Shown piece by piece: positions 43,521-56,254 of a DNA stretch of 64,000 bases; positions within the stretch are counted from its first letter, which is position 1, and every line of letters begins with the position of its first letter. Position numbers and translations under genes: made by a program. The notes under the pieces are model-generated. The model worked only from the letters and a program-made list of their open reading frames with translations, searched no databases and was not told where the DNA came from. Origin of the DNA: Ampelomyces quisqualis (Eukaryota > Ascomycota > Dothideomycetes > Pleosporales > Phaeosphaeriaceae); the NCBI GenBank assembly GCA_018398575.1, contig JAGTXZ010000008.1, positions 744,001-808,000 on the forward strand. The letters are read 5' to 3'.

Positions 43521-46500
43521 ATCGTTGCAACAAGGCCATCATACCGTCATGTTTCATCAGTTGGTGATTTGGGACTTACGTCTGTGATCCCGCCTCATAG
43601 CCCACCCGAGGTACTACGTCTTGCTGCTCTACTCCAGGATGATTTGCCACGGTGCAGAAAAACGGCATGCTTTGGACCTATACACAATCAAGAAGACACT
43701 GCCCAGACCTACTATGGATGATCCTACTCTCTATACCTGGATCATACACGGCCAGATGATGTGAGTAAAAAAATGTGATGAGCATATATAACCGGCTTTC
43801 AGGACCAAATGCACCATGATTTTTTCTTGCTGCGGTGTTCATACCATGCGTCTACTAGTACACTTTTCCGATTCATTGACAATAACGATGGATCACAAGC
43901 ATTCAACACTAGCAATCGGAAAGACGGTTAACCGCGATACCTCAGCCGTGAATCTGTCCGAACTCGATACTTGAATCTATTTCTTGTACCGGGACCAGCG
44001 TTGAGGAACTTGAGGGTCTACGACAGAGGGTGTCGGAATTAAGCATGATAACATTGTCATCTCCTGCCGCGGACCTGATGCAGCATGTGGAAATGTGCGA
44101 ACAGACGCTACCTCGGGGTCGATGGAGTTTGATTGTCCCTTCTTGTACGCCGCGGTCCTTAGGACTGTGGAGTCTCACATGACGCGCGTCGATATTCACT
44201 TCGTCGAGTTCTCGTTCCAATCCGAAGAGCAAAGGTTAGGAGTCGGAACGGGGGAAAAGTAAGAAGCATGCATGCAGACAATGTAAACGCCGGAATAGAA
44301 CCACGATAATGTAGAGAAAAAGGAACATTGAGCCCAGTTTTTTGGTTTGCATGCGATTTCCAAATATTGGCTTTTGAACTCACGCTTCACATGATTGGAT
44401 GTTCTGCTTTCACTTGGATGACTGAAGTTCGGATACGGATGCGTATGGTCGTGGTGTGGTTGCGCAGGTTTTCATTGCCGGATGGTGCGGGGCCGAAGGG
44501 TACCGGTAGGCTTGCGTGTTTGACATGGCCCTTTGAAAGGCAAGAGTCTCCAATGAAGGCAGTGGATTGAAGAACGAAGGGGAGGCGGATTGTCAGCAGG
44601 AAGAATACTCTGTTGACAGAATAAGATCATGATATATGTCTTGTTACTTCTACATGCCTAGACACAGAAAGCAAGTGAGCAGAACTGTTGTGCAATATGG
44701 TGTAAATGCCTTCATTCTCAATCCTTTCGATGATATTTACACGCAGGTGTATCAGAGTCGAAAAGCCATGATTTCTTGCGAGAGTACCCTGTAGCGCGCG
44801 GAGTGCAGTCTCGAGTTGTGTGTCGACGTGTTTTTCGTCGGAACGGGCAAAACCTCTGGCAAGATGATCGCCACTGATATCGCTTGCGATGGCATTATCT
44901 TCTGATTTTGCCTGTGGAGTTCGTGACGGGCCGCTGTCCAGCAAAGGCATCGATTCAAAACGGTATGACGGGAAGAGAGTACAGAGTTCCGAGCCATGAC
45001 CAGATGTGGATCGGGTGCAGCGCAGAACGCCCCAGATGCAGGAACATACACCGAACCGTCACGACTATACGTGGTACACGACAGATGAGACATGGATGTG
45101 TACTGCGTCTATATCGATGATAGATTGGTGACGGCGAGATGGAAACAAGCACAGACACACTTGGCTTGATGAGCCGAGCTGATGCTAAATGGAGCTGAGC
45201 AATCGTTCGCCCGGCATAGACCAACGACTGATCCACAACAGGTGGGCGACTGGTCGTCTCAATGTTGTGGGTTGTTGTTGTTGATACGACGGCAGACACC
45301 GCGTTCTAGCGCCTAGCCAAGTCCCCAAGCGTGAACGTCGGGCCCACATCTCGCCAGTCCTCGAGAGGCACACAATCCGGACATGGCGCCTGTTCTGGCC
45401 CGCTGTGGGCAACGCGACACTTGTGCTCGTCTCATCAGCTGTTATCGATACACGCTTTGGAAGAGATGGCTGCAGAGGCGCTCAGCTCGTGATGGGTGGC
45501 TGAGACGCCTGAGGGTGCGCCGCCCAGGATACGAGTCGTGATTCCGAGATGCAACGTCGGACGCTGAACCCCACGTCCTGTACGTACAAAGCTCTGCGGG
45601 CGTCAAAAAGCCTGATTACGTGGCCGCATGGATGTAAGGGTATGTCTACCTCTTCTGCTCTGTTCTCTTTGTTCTCTTGTTCAGTGCGCCCGAGATGCGG
45701 TGACTTCTCAGCTTTCTACACGTCATGGCGATTGTGCGATTTCGATAGTTCAGACCCGCAAGCGCGGGCGCATTGTTTTTTCGAGACAGGATTCTTCTTC
45801 ATTGTTTTTGATGGTCGGTCAATGAGGACGGCGCTCAAACGGAAGGGGGTCGTTACATTCCAGGATGCTGTACAACCGCTACCTCACTAATCCAATACCT
45901 CGCGTCTTTTTTTCCTGACCCTGCGCGACAACGGCGCTCCGCTAGCTGCATCTTGCGGATGCGCTGTATTTCTTCCGAAGGTCGAAGGCGTCCGGCAATC
46001 GTCGCTAGCATCATGACGACACTTGAATGCAGTTACAAGACGCGCTGCATGACTGGTCGTCGCATACTGTCAGAGTAGGAGAGCGTTGTCCGACAGAAGC
46101 CACTTCGCGAAAGGCATGTTGACAAGTCCAGTCCCTTGCTTACCTTCTGCTCGCCTACGATCCCCTGTTTTCTTGGACCACAGACGACGCCTTGTCGTTG
46201 CGTTGCGCAGAGTTCATTGGACAAAGAGTACACAGCGCACTGCAAATCAAGCAGCCAAAGACACACGGAGATCTCACTACTCCGTACCGCTCCAGCTCTA
46301 CAGCGTTGCCGCCGCCATGTGAAATCCGGGGATATGGTCCAAGGTAACGCCATATTTTCTCATCCCTTGACCCCAGTAGCTCGAGAAATCTCATGTCCCT
46401 GCCCCAGCCACCGACTGGTTTTGGCTGCTAGATTTGGTCAGAGTAAATTCAGTTCATAAACAATAGGTCTCACCCCTTGAATCCAACGTTGTGGCCTTGT

Positions 46501-46645
46501 GCAAGTATATATCGCGTGAAGCGCCCAGACTGTTATCGAGCTGTATCGTGCTCGCCAGAATCCGGGGTCTCCCTTCTTTCTCTATCGATTGCGCAGATCG
46601 TCCCTGGCATTTCGTCACTCATTCATACCATTACACTAGCATATA
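43521..46645. other. 3.1 kb gene-free interval
   Basis: No gene could be supported. Three overlapping minus-strand frames of about 110 codons at 44627-45299 are the longest. The first of them (44627-44950, from an ATG) has a fairly protein-like composition but no family features. Two T-rich stretches near 43760-43830 fit a 3' flank. A TACTCCGTA motif is at 46278, within 400 bases of the next gene. Confidence 0.4.
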
Positions 46646-47866
46646 ATGACCGCCACAACGTCGCCAATGGCATTCGCACCACATCAACCTTCGCCCCTTG
46701 CAAGGACAACGTCACCATTCAAGGATCCCCGAACACCACCAAGTACACCCGGAAAGACGGCGAAACTCTGGGACGAGTACGAGAAAAGAGCTGTTGAGAA
46801 CGCAAAGAGAAGAGAGTGCGATTCTCAAACACAGTCACCACAGCGTTGCTCCGCTTCCGACCTTCCGCGCACTTCTGCCACTGTTATTGCTTCCGCAAGG
46901 TCAAGTTTCGACTTCAAGTTCAGGAGTAGAGCAACAACTTCACCCATAAAAACAGTGGCTATTTGTAAGACCTGCCAGCAGCCAATCGCCTATGCCTCAG
47001 GGTTCTGCGAACCTTGCAAAAGAAGCTTCATCCTGACCCCGGCTTCCGGCGAATCTACACCACCACTCAGTCCTTCGACTCAAAATTTCGCATCAGCGGA
47101 TGTCCAGGAACTGCATCGGAAACTCTCTCGAGACGAAACCACTACACAAATAGTTACATCTCCGAAGCGAAGATCGTTCTGCCCAATGCCAACACAATTG
47201 CTTGACCCTCCGATCCGACTATCCTCTCTTCGCCCGCCACCGGGTCAGGAGCCAACCATAGAAGTCAATCGCGCTCGAAAAACCTCATTGACGGACCCCA
47301 ACGAACCCTTTCTACGCCTTCAGATCGCACCAAGCACATATCAACCTCGCACAGGCTCACATCCAGCATCGCCAACTTATCCACCAACGACACCCCCTTC
47401 AACAGCCCAGTCTCGCACCTCTACCCGCCCGTCAAGTCTTGCCAACACCGTCTCGCCTCTTAGTCCGGCTGTGCATATTCCCACACATCCATATACTCGC
47501 CACAATAGCGCCACGCCCTCTGAACTCAGCACCCTGTACCCATACACATCTCGCACCGCAAGCGTCAATACTACAGGGTATGGTCTACAGCACGCGACTA
47601 GTGCATGGGACGACTGGGACAGTGACGAGGAAGGCGAGAAGGCAGGTCTGGTTGGACTCATGAAGAGTATTGGCAAGACCAAGAAGAAGGAAAGGAGCGA
47701 TAGCTTGGGAAGTGTGTCAGTGAAGTTGAACGTGGCAAGGGAGGAAGAGAGGAAGAAAAGTCGCGAGTCAAGGAGGAAAAGCGATGATAGTGAAGTCAAA
47801 GGGAAGAAAAAGAGAGCCAGTGGTTTTGTCAGGGCGATCAGCTGTGGTGGGTGCAGAGAGGATTGA
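46646..47866 (+). CDS. Unknown Ser/Thr/Pro-rich protein with a short Cys-pair knuckle, 406 residues
   Basis: Single exon, no recognised family. Near residue 110 there is a compact motif ICKTCQQPIAYASGFCEPC, two CxxC pairs 12 residues apart that would suit one zinc ion. The rest is low-complexity: Pro/Thr/Ser repeats with many SP and TP sites, which may be phosphorylated. Near the C-terminus WDDWDSDEEGEKAG is followed by a very basic tail (RKSDDSEVKGKKKRASGF) that could serve as a nuclear signal or membrane-binding patch. Start chosen at the ATG before TATTSP; the next ATG follows seven codons later. The composition and length argue for a real gene; function is not known. Confidence 0.65.
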   Translation: MTATTSPMAFAPHQPSPLARTTSPFKDPRTPPSTPGKTAKLWDEYEKRAVENAKRRECDSQTQSPQRCSASDLPRTSATVIASARSSFDFKFRSRATTSPIKTVAICKTCQQPIAYASGFCEPCKRSFILTPASGESTPPLSPSTQNFASADVQELHRKLSRDETTTQIVTSPKRRSFCPMPTQLLDPPIRLSSLRPPPGQEPTIEVNRARKTSLTDPNEPFLRLQIAPSTYQPRTGSHPASPTYPPTTPPSTAQSRTSTRPSSLANTVSPLSPAVHIPTHPYTRHNSATPSELSTLYPYTSRTASVNTTGYGLQHATSAWDDWDSDEEGEKAGLVGLMKSIGKTKKKERSDSLGSVSVKLNVAREEERKKSRESRRKSDDSEVKGKKKRASGFVRAISCGGCRED

Positions 47867-50800
47867 GTTTTGTCACTTGTAGCGTTGACCTTCGGGTTTC
47901 ATGATTGTGCGCTTTTCAGCATTGCAGTGGTCAGGTCAAAAAATGGGATTTGATGACATTGTTATGGATATGTTTACGAAATGGGGTATGATTTAGCATG
48001 TAACATGATAGTGGTAGTTTCTACAACAGCTTGAGCAAAAACCATCAAGCTTCACATTCACGTCTGCCTCTCTCATACTTCATCTTCGACGTCCAAAAGC
48101 CCCAGACTGATCACCGCACCATACGACACACTCATCGCACACAACGACCCCAACGACCAAATTCCCTCCCATCCTCGCAATCCCATCTACATCCAGACCA
48201 CGCCACATTCACCGCTCCAAGCCCTACCCGCATGTGCCTGCGCCCCCAACCCTTCCACAAACGTATGTACATGCCGCGCTATGTGCGCCTCGGGGATGTT
48301 ATGCATCTAGCCGGTTCGTGTTCCGCTTGCGTCTGGGCATCGAGAGCGCGTGAGCGGGATATATGTGGGGACTGCGACAACAGGTTATTACCATGACGGC
48401 CGATGCTGCGCAAGACTTGCAGAGCTCTGTAGAGTCTCGTGAGATGCTTGAGATGCTTTACACGCTTTCCTTTTGCGCAGTCTCCTTGCGAATCGTAGGC
48501 GGCGGTGCGATCAAGTAGCTGTGCTTCATACCGCATCGCATCGCATCGCATCGTAATTTGCATCGCACATCTACCGCATATTCCGTGTACCCGTCTCACG
48601 GTCCAGTTTGGGGATCGCCAGCGCCTGACCAGATCATTGTGTCTCCATGTTTTCTGGAAAGTCTGGGCTTTACCGTACGTACCGGTACAACTACCGGTAA
48701 GCGAGATGTTTCGCCAAACGACAACTCAGCACAATATTTCTTCGGCATCATAAAGGAAGTTCTTATCCTTCTTGGACGCACTGCAGCTGCACCTGATCGC
48801 TTAAACGTCTCATCTGATCGGGGTTTGATCGTCTATGCAGATGGAGATCAGTCAGAGCGCAGGTCGTATGCGAAGGATGCACGACATGGTGGCTTAGCGA
48901 TGGATGAGTGGATGAGGTGGGCGTGGAGCGAGTGGCGGTGTGGACGCGATAATGTCCTTATTCTGATGCCAGGGCTGGGGGCGGGCTTCTCTGACGACAA
49001 GGCGTTGGATGTCAACATGTCAGATGTCATGAGGGCAAGCCAGATGTGGGTCGGAGGTTTCAAGTACATGGCCAAGGACGAGGTCGGAGTTTGCCTGCTG
49101 CAACGAGCTGATGTTCCCATGTCATGGGGTCGTGGTTGATTCAGCAGTGAGGAATAAGTATCGCTGTGGCTTAATACGGAGGTGCGAGTGGCACTTTTTC
49201 TGACCATAAGCATCTTAAACGCTTGGAAGCGAGAGACATATTGAAGGACTTTGTTTGAAGTATGGACACTGCTACCTTGTGTTTGAGTCCCATCTCAGCC
49301 TTGTCGCCGTTGCGGATCGTCCTCGCATCGACCCATGCCATCCTTGCTTGTAGCTTAAAGCGTGCGTGGTCGTCGACGGCTACATGCATATAAAAATGCA
49401 ACGTCTACCTCTGTTTCGAAAAGAAGTATATGGCGGTGAGAGTGACCGCCCGACTAGAAAGGGCGGAAGACGGAGCCAGGCTCAGGTCATAGAGGGCCTG
49501 AGTACAGGTGCGAGAATCGATAGTAGAATCAGGCGACTAACATGTGCCATTGGACATTGCGAGTGGTAGGTTATTCCCGTGACTTCTGGTATGCTGCTGA
49601 TAGTCAATAGTGGGAATGCGGAGACAGTTATTTCACGAAGCACTCTCCGTGCAGTTTCGACCGGGCAGCACACAGCTCGAATATGCTGTTGAACCCGCTG
49701 CACCCGTCCATCAGGCCAGTGAAGCAAGAGACGAACACATCTCAATCTCCTGCAGCCACTACTCGGTCAGAGTCAAGGCCGAAGCTGCTGTCAAAAACCG
49801 CAGATCAGGATGCGAAAAACCATCTTAGGCCATCAGCCTCAACAGTACACTCGAACCCTCATCTTTCGACTCTTACACTGGCGGCCATACCGCATTGTGA
49901 CGTCCACTCCTGTGAGGATGCCCACGTTCTAGCTAGCCCGCAAGAACCAACACTGCCTCGGAATGCGAACACCGGCAAAATAATCGACGGCCTCTCGTTT
50001 TCAGAGATTGGATCCAAGTCACGATTCGGCGACAAAACGCTCGTACCGGAACACCGGTGCACCGTTTTCGAGGTAGTCCTGCAGAGCAAAGAAGCGACCA
50101 TGTGTCCAGCGTGCGCCAGGAACCCGCAGAGAGCGAAGCTTCCAGCGCGTAAGTGTCCACGTACGCTCCACCTTGCGGAGACGCTGAACTCATACCTGGA
50201 ATTAGATGCCCGAAGGTGCATGGGTCCCAGTTGAAAGGTGGGGTCGTGGGGATACTGTGGCAGTGTGGCTGCGCACGTGATGGTGGCATGGCAAGGTGGA
50301 CGACGACCAAATACCTATTATTGGATTGATGGTACGAAGTACTGGCGCGCCGTCTCGAACGGATAATACGGCGCGATGGAAATACATGGTGCCGTGTTGG
50401 AGCATGGCCGGAGGCGTGGCCGCTCTGATCTCTTTCAACAAAGCTTCAAGCGTCCAATTCCAATCGATACGCTTCTCGTCCGCATCAGAGCAAAAGGATG
50501 GGCCATGTCACATTCAAGGATCAAGGCACGAGCATATGCATCCCTTTGTCAGATGTTACTCCTCTACGGCTGCTGCGGCAGAGTTAGGGGGGGAGTGGTT
50601 ACAGGCGGGTGTCAGAAATACGAGAAAATTAATGGGAAGTGTGCGTCTCCGGCAAGGGGCTAACTGTCAAAACAGACGCAGATACATGGGTCGAGGTGCT
50701 GCGCCACCGTGCAGCATTGGGCACTGGTTTTGCACACGTACGAACTATCGTGGCCTCCGCGTGTTAGTCTATGCCGTTGGTGTTGGGGACCGTCGTAGTC

Positions 50801-51887
50801 GCCGGCTTCCCCTGGACCTCAGTGCGCTAGGCCTGTTCCGGCTTTCCATTTGGAGAAGATCCCCTGAGCCATTGCCGCAAGCAGGCAGGGCTGTGGCTGA
50901 CATGCAATTTCCAGAGACGGTTTCTGACTCTTCCCAAATGCTTGTCTTGCTCAAGCTTCACACGTCAACCATGCCGGAGGATGCTTCTTGCGCTCTCAGA
51001 TTGTCAGATCGACTCGTGGGTCCCGTCAACACGGCTGTCGCGATGTGCATCTCGCACCTCAACAGCATCACAAACCTCACCAGGCTGGGTTACCTCGTTC
51101 GTATTCGAAGCAGTTTCCTGTTCTGCTGCGTTCCGGGGATCTTGCCACCTTGCGTGGATGCAAGAAATGTGCCGCTTGCCGTAACGCTCGTCTGCTTGGT
51201 GCCAGAAGAGCCAATCCATCTGACCAGAAATAGACGGGCGACAAGCGTAACCCCCAGCGGTGATCTTCCCTGCGCAAGGCCGACCCCCGAGCATTTGATC
51301 CTGGCGAAATTAGATGCCCCCAGTCCCAGAGTCTAGAGCCTCTGCCTTACGAGTCACGACTCGTGCCAGTATTGGCCGTGCACTTCCAAAACGTTTCTTC
51401 TAGGTTTGAATCGCTCAGACACTAGTGGACGTTGGCATACATGAGCCACTCTGTCCCGTCCATTGCTTCTTCCCCATCCCTCATCGCTGGAGGCACGTTC
51501 AAGTCCCTTGCCTTCAGCATTACTTTCTTTAAAGTTACTCGTTGCCTGACCCCAATTGCGCTTGGATAGTTGTCACTCGTTCCAACTACCCACTTAGTAA
51601 TAATACACGGTACCTGCCGTGATAATAATACCCGTCTAATATCGCTGCTTCTCGCCATTGTTCCTCTGGTATGTTCTTTCCCTTGACAACCCGCCACAGC
51701 TTCTAGCCATACCTCGAGTCCTTGGAATCACAACTCCATCACTGCGTCTCACAAATGCTTTGCCTCAATCACGCCGCCCACCTGTCTATCCTGTCTCTAC
51801 ACTGTTCATGTTCGACCTCTGCAAAGAAACGAACCCGGTCTTCCTTATTCTTTACTTACATTCAATTTTGAAAGACCGTCCACCATC
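47867..51887. other. 4 kb interval with only doubtful open frames
   Basis: Frames at 48558-49139 (193 codons), 49683-50234 (183) and 50296-51336 (346) on the plus strand have no domain, no conserved-looking block and no supporting splice sites. I do not call them, but the first and last are long enough to check against transcripts. GCATC is tandemly repeated near 48534-48553. The last 200 bases before 51888 are C/T-rich and probably hold the promoter of the AA5 gene. Confidence 0.35.
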
Positions 51888-54580
51888 ATGAAGACCACCA
51901 TATTCAGCATCGGCTTTTTCGCCAGCCTGGCGGCCGCCAACATCAACTTTGAGTGGGTGCAGCCGACTTGCGAGTTCTCCTCGGTCGACGCATTCCAGTG
52001 CTTGACAGGCCAACACTGCACGGAGCGAAATACGTTAGTTCAAGCGCAGCTCAACCCATTCAATCCATGCTGACCATTATCAGCTGCGCGGCAAACTCGA
52101 AAGCTGAGCACTCCAAGATCGTCTCCAGGTCCCGCTCCTCTATCCGCTTCCCTGAGAAGAGGCAGAACAACAATTACTCCCAGGACGGTAAATGCGGTCC
52201 AACTAACGGCAACTTGCTTTGCGACCCCAAGAGCACCGCCTACACCGGATCGTGTTGTAGCCCGTACGGATGGTGCGGAGCTACTCCTGCTCACTGCGGA
52301 GACGGTTGCTTGTCGGGCTGCAACAAAGGCGCCGAGCCCAAGCCCGAGACTAGTGCAATAGACCCCAAGAATGGTGGTCGCTGCGGCAAGGAATTCAATG
52401 GAGCCACTTGTGATGCAAAGGGCGCTTACGGTGGTTGCTGCTCATCTTATGGGTAAGTTTCTCGAGCAAGAAATTGCTGTTGCATTTCTCACACAACAGA
52501 CAGATACTGCGGAACAACTGATGGTCACTGTCTTGTCGCCAATGGATGTCAGAATGGCTGCAAGGACAGCGCCCCGGTCAGCAAGGACAGCGCCCCGGTC
52601 AGCAAGGACAGCGCCCCGGTCAGCAAGAACAGTGCCCCGGTCAGTAACGCTCCTACCGTTCAAATCACTGCTACACGCCCTCCCTCCGTTACGAGCACTG
52701 GTGAACCTGTTCTTGGCAAGCCTTCGTCTGTTGTCGGCAAGCCTTCATCTGTTGTCGGCAAGCCTTCGTCTGTTGTAGGCAAGCCTTCATCTGTTGTCGG
52801 CAAGCCTTCGTCTGTTGTCGGCACAAAGCCAACTGGTGTTCCCACTATTGATGGAAGCTGTGGTGCCAAGTTTGGCAATACCATTTGCGGTGACTGGGCT
52901 CAGGGATCTTGCTGCTCGATGTACGGATACTGTGGTAACACCACTTCTCACTGCGGCGAGGGTTGCCAGAATGGTCCTTGCAACAAGGTTCTCGGCCAGT
53001 CCGCTCCAGCCGCCAGCCCTGCTCCTGCTGCGCTAAAGCCTGGTCTGCTTGAGAAGAAGGGTCGCTCAGGTGTCCCTGCTATGCATGCTGGTCTGATGCC
53101 GAACGGTCGCGTTGCTTTCTTGGACAAGGTCGAAAACTACACTGAGCTTAAGCTCGCCAACGGCGAATACGCTTATGCCTCAGAGTACGATCCTGTCACC
53201 CAAAAGGTTGTTCCCTTGGCCTATAAGACAAATGCTTTCTGCTCCGGCGGAATTTTTCTTGCTGACGGTCGTTTAACGTCTCTCGGTGGCAACGCTCCTT
53301 TGAATTTCGTCGATCCCACTGTCGGCGATGGCTTCAGGGGTATCCGTTTCCTCCAGCGAACTGACGATGGCAAGATGGACGGAAAAGACTGGGTCGAACC
53401 CGGCACACAGCTTGACACTCCCCGCTGGTACGCCTCCGTTCAAATCATGCCTGACAGCAAGATCTTCATTGCCTCTGGTAGCTTGAACGGCCTGGACCCG
53501 AGCAAGCCCGAGAACAACAACCCCACCTACGAATGGCTCAACGCCGATGGTACTCCTCAGGGCGTCAGCTTTCCTATGGAGATCTTGAGCAAAAACCAGC
53601 CCTACTACATGTACCCGTTCATGCACTTGATGAAGGACGGTAACCTATTCGTTCAGGTCGCAAAGTCCGCCGAGATCTTCAACGCTGGCACTGGTAACGT
53701 CGTCCGCCAATTCGCTGATCTTCCTGGGAGCTACCGCACTTATCCCAACTCTGGAGGTTCCGTCATGATGCCTCTTTCAAGCAAGAACGACTGGAACCCT
53801 GACATCATCATCTGCGGTGGCGGCCCGTACCAAGATATCACTGCCCCTGGTGACCCATCCTGCGGTCGCATCAGGCCTCTCGATGCCAACCCCGAGTGGG
53901 AAATGGACTCTATGCCTGAGGGCCGTGGTATGGTTGAGGGAACTCTTCTTCCTGATGGCACCAGCGTCTGGGTCAACGGTGCTCACCTCGGTGCTCAAGG
54001 CTTTGGTGTTGCCGAAGACCCAGCTCTCGAAGTCCTTCTCTACGACCCCAACCAGCCCAAGGGCAAGCGCTGGACCACGGGACCCAAGTCTGACATCCCC
54101 CGCTTGTACCACAGTGTCGCTCTCCTTCTCCTTGACGGCACATTGCTCATCTCTGGCTCCAACCCTGTCGAGATGCCGGTCCTCACTGCTGATGCCAAGA
54201 ACCCCTACGTGACTGAGTTCCGCAACGAGATCTACACTCCTCCCTACCTCCAGGGCAACCCTACCCGTCCTTCCAAAGTCCAAATCTCCAGCAAGGACCT
54301 TATCGCTAATGGCTCCACCTTCACCATCAAGTTCACTGCTCCTGCCAACGCCAAGAACCTCAAGATCTCCCTCTACTACGGTGGATTCGTTACCCACTCC
54401 GTTCACATGGGTCACCGTATGGTTTTTCTTGATACCAAGGGCTTCAAGGCAGGCAGCACTAGCCAGTCCGTCACCGTTACAATGCCTCCCAACAAGGCTG
54501 TCGCACCCCCAGGTCCTTATGTCGTGTACGTCGTTGTTGACGGCGTTCCCGCCATGGGTCAGTTCGTCAAGGTCTCTTGA
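51888..54580 (+). CDS. Secreted AA5 copper radical oxidase (glyoxal/galactose oxidase-like) with three CBM18 chitin-binding modules
   Basis: Exons 51888-52033, 52084-52452 and 52504-54580 give 863 residues. A signal peptide (FSIGFFASLAAA) is followed by a Cys-pair segment and three chitin-binding type 1 modules: about 83-126 (CCSPYGWCG), 146-192 (GCCSSYGYCG) and 287-330 (SCCSMYGYCG). The oxidase domain fills about 345-863, with Kelch-like blades. Likely active-site residues by family analogy: the Cys of NAFCSGG (about 416) cross-linked to the Tyr of RWYAS (about 480), the Tyr-His of RLYHS (about 706-707), and the His of THSVHMGHR. Such enzymes oxidise an aldehyde or alcohol and release hydrogen peroxide. 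Between modules 2 and 3 are two in-frame tandem repeats. The modules imply anchoring to chitin, either the fungus's own wall or another's. Substrate is not determined. Confidence 0.9.
52562..52645 (+). repeat. In-frame 21-base minisatellite, 4 copies (SKDSAPV)
   Basis: Four 21-base units begin at 52562, 52583, 52604 and 52625; the first three are identical and the fourth has point changes. They code for a Ser/Pro/Val heptapeptide in the linker after the second chitin-binding module of the AA5 oxidase. Confidence 0.92.
52715..52819 (+). repeat. In-frame 21-base minisatellite, 5 copies (GKPSSVV)
   Basis: Five 21-base units, 52715-52819, differing only at a few third positions. They code for GKPSSVV heptads in the linker before the third chitin-binding module. 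The unit length equals that of the neighbouring array but the sequence is unrelated. Confidence 0.92.
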
Positions 54581-54812
54581 ATGTCGTGACCTCGACGAAT
54601 TATTATTTCCATGTCGGCAATACACCGAGATGTAAGATGGGCCGACTGATGGCGCAGCGCCAGACAGGCCTGCGAAATCATGTCTTGGGCGACATATTAT
54701 GTAGCAATGAAAAACCTTGACTTGACCCAGATTCCAGTGCGGAGCTCTGGGTGTGTGGGATGTAGCGAAGGGTACAAGCTGCGAATCATTCTTCGTCGGA
54801 TTGGTTCCCCGT
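54581..54812. other. 3' flank of the AA5 gene
   Basis: Short intergenic stretch between the AA5 stop and the decayed minus-strand sequence. Nothing distinct is seen. Confidence 0.4.
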
Positions 54813-55713
54813 TCACCCCCTAACCATGTCAACGATCTTCGCCTCTACGCAGGCCTCGTGCAGGTAAAATGGTGCAAAAGCGAAGTTCTGTTTAGCCAAA
54901 TAGAACATTTCAGATGTAGCGTCGGGTTTCTCGTCGGTTGGGATATCCACCATCTCCGTGACTAGGTCTTCACAACAGGATGCGACTCGCGCTTCGCTGG
55001 CGAGAACAGAGAGCACATCGCCCCAGTTTTTTAGTGCTTCTTTAGTCACGATAGTTGGAGAGCTAGCAATTCTTATTGCCTGGTTGAGCTGTGCGACAGC
55101 ATCTTTGGTAATTTATTCAAGGCGCTTCTTAGCGTAATCATTGTGTGAGAGGTCTGGGAGGTGATGTCAAGCAACACCCCTTGGCAAAAAAAAAGTTGTG
55201 CTTCTCCTCTGCGTAGGCGGGAGGGCGAGCCTTAAGAGACACTATGTACTCCTAGAGAGTGCGTGCAGCACAGGCCTATCAATCCTTTGTTGGATTTGCT
55301 CGAGGTGGCTTCCATCGCACAAGCATCTATCTTAGCAATGTATGCGTTAATTACCTCTTCTTGTGTAAGCTCAGAAATGTTAAAAGGCGTAGAACTGGTC
55401 TTCCTTGTCCTTGTCCTTTGGTTCAGGGTCAACTTCTTTATCGTCTGATTCGGACACAATGGCCTTGCTCTTAACCTTCTTGGCGACAGGTTTGTGGCGC
55501 AGTTTAGTGAGTCTACGGGAGGTCATGGGCGACCTGTTTCTTGTGGGGTCTGGCCACGCCAAGTAATCTACCAATTGTTGCCTGGACGATAGCTGCTTGT
55601 GCTGCGCTGCGGTCACGGCCTTCGATGCGCTTGCGCTTCGCTTGCGGGGACGGCGATTGCGGTGAATGATTTTCGCGAGAACCCAAAGAGTTGGGTTGAA
55701 TTGGTTTACCCAT
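54813..55713 (-). pseudogene. Decayed unknown gene, several frames
   Basis: Protein-like segments lie on the minus strand in different frames. From 55713 (ATG, GKPIQPNSLGSRENHS) a Lys/Arg-rich segment runs to about 55560. A second frame carries SKAIVSESDDKEVDPEPKD to about 55380. A third continues with NISELTQEEVINAYIAKIDA to about 55290. A fourth, from about 55110 to 54813, carries AVAQLNQAIRIASSP and EALKNWGDVLSVLASEA. A frameshift around 55380 joins segments that read as one protein. Some of the joins could be introns instead, and I cannot name the family; a gag-like or element-derived protein is possible. It lies in the same 10 kb zone as two clearly broken genes. Confidence 0.35.
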
Positions 55714-56254
55714 ATTGGAAGTAGGCTGCCAATCAGGGAGTTTATGATTTGATTAGCAAGTGCAAAGAAGCGTCGCCATGCACAAACCATGGTGTCGTGG
55801 GACAGCGCTCCCGCCGCGAATCACACGTCTTGATCCCCAGCAATGTCTGCAAGCAAGAAACAGGATATTTTCGTCATGGAGAGACTGGTAAGCATTATGG
55901 AGATAAGGATCTCTCTATATGCCTCATACGTGTGCACCCGCTTAGTTCTTTCGCCCCAACTGCGTCCACGTCAAACCGTACATAGCAGTCCTAAATCATA
56001 ACCTCACGCCGCGATCACTTGGTATCCATGAGACTAGTTGAGAAACAAGGTGGAAACTACCAGCATCAGCAGCTGATGTGGCCCATATAAAGGACATGCT
56101 GATTGTTGTGGATGATAGGCTCGCCTGAGTCAGCATAGGAACACGCGAAGATGGAGTCATGTACGTTGTGTAACAGGCATTGTTCAATATGTTCTGTGAG
56201 CCTCGTTGATAAATTTAAAACTGTGTGTAAAACGGCATGGTCCATAATAGCAGG
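55714..56254. other. Intergenic stretch in the decaying zone
   Basis: About 0.54 kb with no recognisable gene. The minus-strand frame from 55790 into the decayed gene has no features that support an extended start. Confidence 0.4.

Noticed and set aside
44627..44950. 107-codon minus-strand frame starting with ATG
   Set aside because: Composition is fairly protein-like but there is no family signal, splice support or conserved neighbour; kept only as a note in the interval entry.
48558..49139. 193-codon plus-strand frame, with a minus-strand frame at 48848-49213
   Set aside because: The second half (for example MDEWMRWAWSEW) is unusual, but no family or splice support was found and both strands are open.
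49683..50234. 183-codon plus-strand frame
   Set aside because: No recognisable feature; opposing frames of similar length cover the same bases.
50296..51336. 346-codon plus-strand frame
   Set aside because: Composition is irregular, with no domain, signal peptide or conserved-looking block, and several other frames are open in the same stretch. A transcript would be needed to accept it.
53777..54832. 351-codon minus-strand frame
   Set aside because: Antisense shadow of the AA5 oxidase gene.
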